A DNA stretch of 34,523 bases from an uncultured Pelagibacteraceae bacterium (GTDB lineage Bacteria; Pseudomonadota; Alphaproteobacteria; Pelagibacterales; Pelagibacteraceae). Positions 25,507 through 34,523 of this stretch are shown here, piece after piece. Numbering within the stretch: the first letter of the stretch is position 1; each line of letters opens with the position of its first letter. Both the position numbers and the translations under genes were made by a program. The stretch is from positions 1 to 34,523 of the forward strand of contig CACNTB010000010.1 in NCBI GenBank assembly GCA_902623305.1, in the 5' to 3' direction. A model generated the notes under the pieces. The model searched no databases. It saw nothing but the letters and a program-made list of their open reading frames with translations, and was not told where the DNA came from.

Positions 25507-26148
25507 ATCAGCTATCTCATTAGACTCAAAAATTTTTTGAGGGATACTTTCATTTGCAACTTTTTCTAGTGCTTTTGCCACAATTTCAGAATTAATTGGT
25601 CTCATTTTTTTTAAAGGGCCAATTAAAATTGGGGTAATGATTTTAAAGATAATTATTCCAATTTTTTCTCCTAGTCTATTTTCTTTTCTATTACCAATCA
25701 AAAATGAAGGTCTCATAATTCCAATTTTTGAAAAATTTAAACTTTTAATTTCCTCTTCGACCTCTCCTTTAAACCGCAGATAATCTCCTGAACTTTTTGG
25801 ATTTGCATAACCAGATGATATAAAGAAAAAACCTTTAACTAAATTAGATTTTGCCATTCGTGCTATTTGCTTTGGTAAATCTAGTTCAATTCTTTTATAA
25901 TCATTTTTATCAGGTGAATTTTTTTTTGTTGTACCAATGCAATAAAAACAATCATCTCCTTTAAGATATTCATTAATTTGATATATTTTATTAAAATCAG
26001 TTTTAATAATATCCACTTTAGGATCGTCAATTACAACATCTGATCTTATAAAAATTTTAATTTTTGAATAATTCGAATTGTATATAAGTTTCTTAAGAAG
26101 ATAGCTTCCAACTAATCCTGAAGAGCCAAATACTAAAGCTGTTTTCAC
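25495..26148 (-). CDS. NAD(P)-binding Rossmann protein, TIP30/HTATIP2-like
   Basis: This 217-residue extended or atypical short-chain dehydrogenase begins with the nucleotide-binding loop ALVFGSSGLVGSYLLKKL and has DDCFYCIGTTKKNS, the GFFFISSGYANPKSSGDYLRFKGEVE region with a possible Tyr-x3-Lys (YLRFK), and IMRPSFLIGNRKENR. It most resembles the TIP30/HTATIP2-like branch of NAD(P)-dependent oxidoreductases. The substrate is unknown. It lies 6 bases downstream of the aminotransferase stop-to-start gap on the same strand, suggesting cotranscription, and overlaps the trxB end by 12 bases. Confidence 0.78.
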   Translation of the reverse strand: MKTALVFGSSGLVGSYLLKKLIYNSNYSKIKIFIRSDVVIDDPKVDIIKTDFNKIYQINEYLKGDDCFYCIGTTKKNSPDKNDYKRIELDLPKQIARMAKSNLVKGFFFISSGYANPKSSGDYLRFKGEVEEEIKSLNFSKIGIMRPSFLIGNRKENRLGEKIGIIIFKIITPILIGPLKKMRPINSEIVAKALEKVANESIPQKIFESNEIADLVR

Positions 26149-26154
26149 TATTAA

Positions 26155-29531
<3,377 letters not shown>

Positions 29532-29550
<19 letters not shown>

Positions 29551-30287
29551 TAATTACTGGTGGAGCAACTCGTATTGGAGCTGCAATTGCAAAGAAATTA
29601 TCGGGTCGAAATAAAGAAATATTGATTCATTATAATAAATCAAAATCAAAAGCTGAAAAGCTTAAAAAAGAATTATCTCAAATTGGAACTAAAGTTTATT
29701 TAGTTAAGGGAGATTTAAGTAAAGAAACTGATGTAAACAAAATTGTGAAATTTGCCAAATCTAAATTAAAATATTTTGACTGTTTAATAAATAATGCATC
29801 GTTATTTGAAAATGATAAACTTGAAAATTTCACAACTGATAGCTGGGGACATCATCTAAGAACTAATCTTAGAACACCCGCATTATTAACAAAGGAGTTC
29901 GCAAAAAATATAAAAGGTAAGAATAACAATATAATTAATCTAATTGATCAAAGAGTTTTCAAACTTACTCCATATTTCTTTTCTTATACAATAAGCAAAA
30001 CTGGGCTATATACTTTAACAAAGACTAGTGCTATGAGCTTGGCTCCAAATATAAGAGTAAATGGAATCGCGCCAGGCCCTACAATAAAAAATAACAGGCA
30101 ATCTGAGAAACATTTTAAAAAACAATACATGGCTACTCCGCTTAAGAGGCAAGTAGATGTTGAGCAAATATGTAATGCTGTTGACTTTTTTATTAAAAAT
30201 AGATCTATTACGGGTCAGGTGATATCTATAGATAGTGGACAAAGTTTAAACTGGCAAACACCAGATATTATGGGTGGTAAAGAATGA
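29532..30287 (+). CDS. SDR-family reductase, FolM/pteridine reductase-like
   Basis: A 251-residue classical short-chain dehydrogenase: [15 protein letters not shown] (9-23) with the TGxxxRIG form typical of pteridine reductases, LINNAS (about 85-90), catalytic Tyr152-x3-Lys156 in SYTISKTG, and [10 protein letters not shown]. The adjacent folB gene (ATGA overlap) points to pterin chemistry: FolM reduces dihydromonapterin and has some dihydrofolate reductase activity. No substrate is proven by sequence. It overlaps the end of uvrB by 19 bases. Confidence 0.8.
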
Positions 30288-30709
30288 AAAAAAATAATCT
30301 CAAAATAGTTAAGATAGATAAAATTAAAACTTTATTTAACTATGAGAAAAAAATTCTAATTAATGACTTAATACTAGATTTAAAGCTTGGTTATTATGAT
30401 TTCGAAAAAGAAAAAGCCCAAAAAGTAAAGTTTAGTCTAGAAATAGATTATGAGGATAGAAAGCCATCAAGTGATAAGGATATAAAATCTATCGTAAATT
30501 ATGGAACTATTGTAAAGTTGATAACAAAACTTGTTAATAAAAAACATTACAATTTTCTGGAAACTTTAGCAGAAGCAGTATTTGATGAATTATTTAAAGA
30601 TAAGAGAATCGCAAAAATAATGTTAAAGATAGAAAAATTAGAAATTCTTAAACAGTGTTCATCTGTTGGTATTCAAATTACCAAAAAAAGAAGTCATGAT
30701 AAGTCCTGA
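30284..30709 (+). CDS. folB: Dihydroneopterin aldolase
   Basis: FolB splits dihydroneopterin to hydroxymethyl-dihydropterin in folate synthesis. The 141 residues contain the family core after a ~20-residue extension: [20 protein letters not shown], a SIVNYGTIV segment, and [17 protein letters not shown], in which Glu of FLETLAE is the pterin-binding glutamate. The C-terminal strand [19 protein letters not shown] is typical. The start overlaps the SDR stop by 4 bases and the end overlaps uvrC. The N-terminal extension is longer than usual; the first ATG is retained because of the ATGA coupling. Confidence 0.88.
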   Translation: MKKNNLKIVKIDKIKTLFNYEKKILINDLILDLKLGYYDFEKEKAQKVKFSLEIDYEDRKPSSDKDIKSIVNYGTIVKLITKLVNKKHYNFLETLAEAVFDELFKDKRIAKIMLKIEKLEILKQCSSVGIQITKKRSHDKS

Positions 30710-32531
30710 AGCAGGAAAAGAAGTAATCAAAAAAGAACTTCCATTAATTCCCAAACTACCTGGTGTTTATAGGATGCTAAATTATAAAAACGAAATTCTC
30801 TATGTAGGGAAAGCAAAAAATTTACCCAATAGGCTAAAAAGTTATGTTGCCGAAAAAAATCATATTATTCGAACAGAAAGGATGTTGTCTCAAACAAAAA
30901 AGCTTGAGATAACAACAACATCTAATGAAAGCGAGGCTTTGTTACTTGAAGCAAACTTAATTAAAAAATTTAAACCAAGATTTAATATTTTACTAAAAGA
31001 CGATAAATCTTTTCCATATATTTTTATCTCTGACCATAAATTTCCAAGAATAGAGAGACACCGGGGCGCAAAAAACAAACCAGGTAAATATTATGGACCA
31101 TTTGCAAGTTCACTTGCTGTAAATATGGCGATTAAAACAATACAGAGAATTTTTTTATTAAGATCTTGTACCGATAAGCAAGTAGATGCTGGAGATAAAA
31201 CTTGTTTTAATTATTTTTTAAAAAGATGTGCTGGACCATGTGGTGGAAAAATTGATAAAGAAAATTATGCAAAATTAGTTGAAGCAGCAGATGAATTTTT
31301 AAGTAAAGGAAAATCTAGAAAAATTCAAAAAACGCTTTCTAAACAAATGGAAGATGCAAGTGAAGAACTAGATTTTGAAAAAGCTGCAATAATGAGAGAT
31401 AAAATTAAATCTCTAAACATAATACAATCATCTCTAACTGTTAGTGAAGCTAATTTAATCGAGGCAGATGTAATTGCAGGATATAAAGAATCAGGAAAAA
31501 CGTGTATTCAAGTTTTTTTTTATCGGTCTAAACAAAATTGGGGCAATCAAGCATTTTTTCCAAAACACGATCCTGATGAAAGTTTAAAAGAAATTATTAA
31601 TTCATTTGTATCTCAATTTTATGAAAATAAAGCTGTACCAAATTTAATTATTTTAAACGAAGAAATTAAAGAAAAAAAATTAATAGAGAAAACATTGTCC
31701 AAAAAGGAAGGTAAACAAATTACAATATCTACGGCTAAAAAAGGCTCAAAATTAAAAGTGATTAATTTAGCAATTAAAAATGCAAAAAATACCTTAAATA
31801 GAAAGTTATATGAAAGTGAAAATAACCGAAATTTATTAGATCAAATTGGAAAAAAATTCAAATTAGATAACAGTATAAGTTTAATTGAAGTTTACGATAA
31901 TAGTCATATTCAAGGTACAAATAGTGTTGGTGCTCTAATAACTTATGGGGAAGAAGGTTTTATCAAAAAAAGATATAGAAAATTTAATATTAAAAATGAA
32001 AAATTTTTACAAGACGACTATGGAATGATAAAAGAGGTTTTGAGCAGGAGATTTAAAAGAGCTATTCAAGAAAAAGATAATTACCTAACATTTCCAGATC
32101 TTGTTTTGATTGATGGCGGTAAAGGTCAATATTCCTCAGCAAGGGAAACTATGAACGATTTAGGTTTAAATGAAATACCTGTCATAGCAATAGCTAAAGG
32201 TAAATTTAGAAATAGTGGAAATGAAACTTTTTTTCACAATGGTAAGGAATTTAAATTTACGAGAAATGACCCTGCCCTATTTTTTCTTCAAAGAATTAGG
32301 GATGAAGCACATAGATTTGCAATAAGCGCTCATAGAGCAAGAAGAAAAAAAGGAATTAGCAAATCTTTATTAGACCAAATAGAGGGCATTGGAGCCATAA
32401 GAAAAAGGGCTTTATTGAATCATTTTGGATCTGCAAGATCAGTTGAGTCTGCTAGTTTAGATGAAATAAAATCTGTAGAAGGTGTTGAAGAAAAAGTAGC
32501 AAAAAAGATATATAACTTCTTTCACGAATAA
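30696..32531 (+). CDS. uvrC: UvrABC system protein C (excision nuclease)
   Basis: UvrC makes both incisions around a UvrB-marked lesion. Domains in order: GIY-YIG nuclease ([20 protein letters not shown], near residue 25), a cysteine-containing middle ([15 protein letters not shown]), the UVR UvrB-binding helix pair ([15 protein letters not shown]), the RNase H-like endonuclease domain with [15 protein letters not shown] and [10 protein letters not shown], and C-terminal helix-hairpin-helix motifs ([17 protein letters not shown]). I chose the ATG at 30696 (611 residues), preceded by AGAAG, over an in-frame TTG at 30666. It overlaps folB by 14 bases. Confidence 0.95.
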   Translation: MISPEAGKEVIKKELPLIPKLPGVYRMLNYKNEILYVGKAKNLPNRLKSYVAEKNHIIRTERMLSQTKKLEITTTSNESEALLLEANLIKKFKPRFNILLKDDKSFPYIFISDHKFPRIERHRGAKNKPGKYYGPFASSLAVNMAIKTIQRIFLLRSCTDKQVDAGDKTCFNYFLKRCAGPCGGKIDKENYAKLVEAADEFLSKGKSRKIQKTLSKQMEDASEELDFEKAAIMRDKIKSLNIIQSSLTVSEANLIEADVIAGYKESGKTCIQVFFYRSKQNWGNQAFFPKHDPDESLKEIINSFVSQFYENKAVPNLIILNEEIKEKKLIEKTLSKKEGKQITISTAKKGSKLKVINLAIKNAKNTLNRKLYESENNRNLLDQIGKKFKLDNSISLIEVYDNSHIQGTNSVGALITYGEEGFIKKRYRKFNIKNEKFLQDDYGMIKEVLSRRFKRAIQEKDNYLTFPDLVLIDGGKGQYSSARETMNDLGLNEIPVIAIAKGKFRNSGNETFFHNGKEFKFTRNDPALFFLQRIRDEAHRFAISAHRARRKKGISKSLLDQIEGIGAIRKRALLNHFGSARSVESASLDEIKSVEGVEEKVAKKIYNFFHE

Positions 32532-32533
32532 TT

Positions 32534-33118
32534 ATGCTAAAAAAAATTCCAAACATATTAACGATAGGACGAATAATAATTGTTCCCTTTTTTGTTTTAG
32601 CTTTTTATCTTCCGGGATTTTACGGTGATCTTACTGCTTTAATATTATTTATTGTTGCATCATTTACAGACTTCTTAGATGGTATGTTAGCTAGAATATT
32701 TGGGGTAGAATCAAAACTGGGTGAATTGTTAGATCCAATAGCTGATAAAATCATTGTTGCTACGGCATTGATACTTTTAGTTATGGATGGAACAATAAGA
32801 AATTACGAAGTAATTGCAGCAATTATAATTCTTACAAGAGAAATATTAATTTCAGGTTTGAGAGAATTTTTAGCAAAAGGAAAAATAAAACTTCCTGTTT
32901 CAAATCTTTCAAAGCTTAAAACATTATTACAAATGGTATCAATTGCTCTTTTATTATCTGGAGATACAGGGAACAAAATAATTAATTTTCAAGATTATAA
33001 CGCTCAAACTATAGGGATTGTTCTTTTGTGGCTTTCTGCTGCCTTAACACTTTTTACTGCATATGATTATATGCGAAAAGGTATTGATCACGCTATGTCT
33101 GAGGACAGTAAAGACTAG
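32534..33118 (+). CDS. pgsA: CDP-diacylglycerol--glycerol-3-phosphate 3-phosphatidyltransferase
   Basis: PgsA commits CDP-diacylglycerol to phosphatidylglycerol at the inner membrane. The 194 residues have several membrane helices and the complete CDP-alcohol phosphotransferase motif: Asp46, Asp49-Gly50, Ala53-Arg54, Gly63, Asp67 and Asp71 in TDFLDGMLAR...GELLDPIADK. It follows uvrC by 2 bases, as in other alphaproteobacteria. Its TAG stop shares bases with the converging ilvE stop (CTAG), so the two genes overlap by 4 bases. Confidence 0.93.
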   Translation: MLKKIPNILTIGRIIIVPFFVLAFYLPGFYGDLTALILFIVASFTDFLDGMLARIFGVESKLGELLDPIADKIIVATALILLVMDGTIRNYEVIAAIIILTREILISGLREFLAKGKIKLPVSNLSKLKTLLQMVSIALLLSGDTGNKIINFQDYNAQTIGIVLLWLSAALTLFTAYDYMRKGIDHAMSEDSKD

Positions 33119-33996
33119 GCTGCTTTTTTCTTCCTTACTAATGCCTGATAACTTTCATTTAAACCAATAATAGTATCACAAACTTTAAATTGATTTTCAG
33201 CGATACAAGATACTGGTGTTACTTCTGCTGCTGTTCCTGTTAAAAAACATCCAACAAAATTTGGCAACTCAGTTGGACTAATTTTTCTTTCATGTACTTT
33301 AATGTTTTTTGATTTTGCAATACCAATTACAGTTCTTCTTGTAATTCCATCTAAAAAAGAATCTGGTGTAGGGGTATGAATTTCTCCATTTTTATCTTTG
33401 AAAAAAATATTTGCTCCAGTTGCTTCAGCAATATTGCCTTCATGATCGAGCATTAACGAATCTGTATATCCTTGCTTTTCTGCTTCATGTTTTGAGAGAG
33501 TACAAATCATGTAAAGACCTGATGCCTTTGTATCCCATGGTATTGTATTAGGTGCTGGCCTTCTCCAATTTGAAATATTTAGTCTTATTCCTTCTACTTT
33601 TAGTTTAGGATCAAAGTATGATCCCCATTCCCATGTTGCAATCGCAACATGTATTTTTGTTTGTTGTGCAGAAATAGCCATCATCTCACTTCCTCTCCAA
33701 GCAACGGGTCGTACATATCCATTTTCTACTTTTTGAGTTGCGATAATTTTATTTGATGCATTATTGATTTCTTCTTCCGTATATGGAATTTCAAAACCCA
33801 TTCTTCTAGCAGAATGAAAAAATCTGGCTGTGTGCTCCTCTAGTTTGAAAATTGAACCATCATAAACTCTCTCACCTTCAAATACACAACTAGCGTAATG
33901 CATGCCATGGCTTAAAACATGTATTTTAACATCAGCCCAATCAACTAATTCGTTATTGTACCATATTTTTCCAGATCTTTTGTCGTAAGGTATCAT
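33115..33996 (-). CDS. ilvE: Branched-chain amino acid aminotransferase
   Basis: A fold-type IV PLP transaminase for the last step of valine, leucine and isoleucine synthesis. The 293 residues show HVLSHGMHYASCVFEGERVYDG near the start, the PLP-binding Lys157 in PWDTKASGLYM, Glu191 in NIAEATGANIFF, and the phosphate-binding GITRRTVI and FLTGTAAEVTPV. The length is typical. It is divergent from the MarR gene across 72 bases, so the regulator may control it, and converges on pgsA. Confidence 0.93.
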   Translation of the reverse strand: MIPYDKRSGKIWYNNELVDWADVKIHVLSHGMHYASCVFEGERVYDGSIFKLEEHTARFFHSARRMGFEIPYTEEEINNASNKIIATQKVENGYVRPVAWRGSEMMAISAQQTKIHVAIATWEWGSYFDPKLKVEGIRLNISNWRRPAPNTIPWDTKASGLYMICTLSKHEAEKQGYTDSLMLDHEGNIAEATGANIFFKDKNGEIHTPTPDSFLDGITRRTVIGIAKSKNIKVHERKISPTELPNFVGCFLTGTAAEVTPVSCIAENQFKVCDTIIGLNESYQALVRKKKAA

Positions 33997-34068
33997 GTGT
34001 GAAACTTTTTTAATTTATAACTGAAAAATATCTTTGTATCTTTAATATGTCAATATAACTTACCTATT

Positions 34069-34506
34069 ATGAAAGAACTTTTATATTTAAAGGATGACCA
34101 GCTTAAAGAATTAATTGAAAAACTATTCGTGAGCTACAGAGAAACCTTTTCCGACTCTAAAAAAATATTAGACAAATATTCAATTGGTTTAGCTCATCAT
34201 AAAGTTATTCATTTACTGTCAATGTATGAAGGAATCTCAATTTCAGAGTTACTTAAAAGATTAAAAGTGACAAAACAAAGCTTAAATCGTGTTCTTAAAG
34301 ATTTAATCAAACTTGAAATCATTATATTTAAAAAAGATGATCAAGACACTAGAGTAAAGCATGTTTTTCTTAATGATAAAGGTAAAAAAATTTTTAATGA
34401 AATTTTCAATATACAAAAAAAGAGAATTTATAATGCTTTGCTAAACTCAAGTTCTGAAGAAGTTATAAATTTTGACAATGTAATAAGTAAAATAATTAAT
34501 GAATAA
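34069..34506 (+). CDS. MarR family transcriptional regulator
   Basis: A 145-residue winged-helix protein: helical dimerisation ends, a helix-turn-helix in SISELLKRLKVTKQSLNRVLKDL (about 64-86) and a wing with DDQDTRVKHVFLNDKGKKIF. MarR proteins bind as dimers to palindromes and respond to small molecules. Divergence from ilvE suggests local regulation, but no clear operator palindrome was identified in the 72-base gap. It is complete and ends 17 bases before the window edge. Confidence 0.88.
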   Translation: MKELLYLKDDQLKELIEKLFVSYRETFSDSKKILDKYSIGLAHHKVIHLLSMYEGISISELLKRLKVTKQSLNRVLKDLIKLEIIIFKKDDQDTRVKHVFLNDKGKKIFNEIFNIQKKRIYNALLNSSSEEVINFDNVISKIINE

Positions 34507-34523
34507 ATTTACTGCACATATAC

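Noticed and set aside
34507..34523. Trailing 17 bases after the MarR gene
   Set aside because: Too short to interpret.

Overview
The window is a gene-dense, very AT-rich bacterial chromosome segment. Spacers are minimal, with many TAATG and ATGA stop/start overlaps and even convergent genes sharing stop-codon bases. Protein families and gene order (yqeY-dnaG-rpoD facing carAB; an SDR reductase-folB-uvrC-pgsA string; rnpB upstream of the dcw cluster; an ELM1-family gene) point to an alphaproteobacterium. The base composition and streamlining fit the SAR11/Pelagibacter group. That placement is inference, because no rRNA is present.

Layout. 1-9521 (minus strand) is a division and cell-wall (dcw) operon read mraZ > ftsZ > rsmH > ftsL > ftsI > murE-murF fusion > mraY > murD (cut by the window edge). 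Its promoter at 9564-9592 overlaps three TGGG repeats at a 10-bp period, which look like MraZ autoregulatory sites. 9783-10137 holds RNase P RNA (rnpB). 10176-10916 is an AmpD-like amidase; 11018-12415 is mlaA-mlaC (outer-membrane phospholipid trafficking). 12430-12506 is a CAU-anticodon tRNA, best read as tRNA-Ile2.

12507-14141 is the accessory part: a ~1.6-kb element bounded by a 40-bp direct repeat (39/40 identical) of the 5' half of that tRNA. It has three small overlapping genes of unknown function (the first resembles a ribbon-helix-helix repressor), operator-like palindromes, arm-site-like repeats at both ends, a 48% GC block with a long hairpin, and no integrase. It looks like an integrase-less integrated mini-element or phage-satellite remnant and is the most likely place for something undescribed. 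Next to it lies a tRNA-Val(GAC) gene with perfect stems but a non-canonical T-loop.

14279-18409 (minus) is yqeY-dnaG-rpoD, the alphaproteobacterial form of the macromolecular-synthesis operon. 18536-22934 is carAB. 22931-24540 holds a 2OG-Fe(II) oxygenase-like gene and an ELM1-family gene. 24562-25506 is trxB; 25495-27339 holds a TIP30-like Rossmann protein and an aspartate aminotransferase. 27376-33118 (plus) is uvrB, a FolM-like reductase, folB, uvrC and pgsA in one tight operon, joining excision repair, pterin/folate metabolism and phospholipid synthesis. 33115-34506 is a branched-chain aminotransferase divergent from a MarR regulator.

The only gene-poor stretch above 300 bases is 13536-14101, inside the element; its contents are itemised. 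No CRISPR array, insertion sequence or rRNA was seen.
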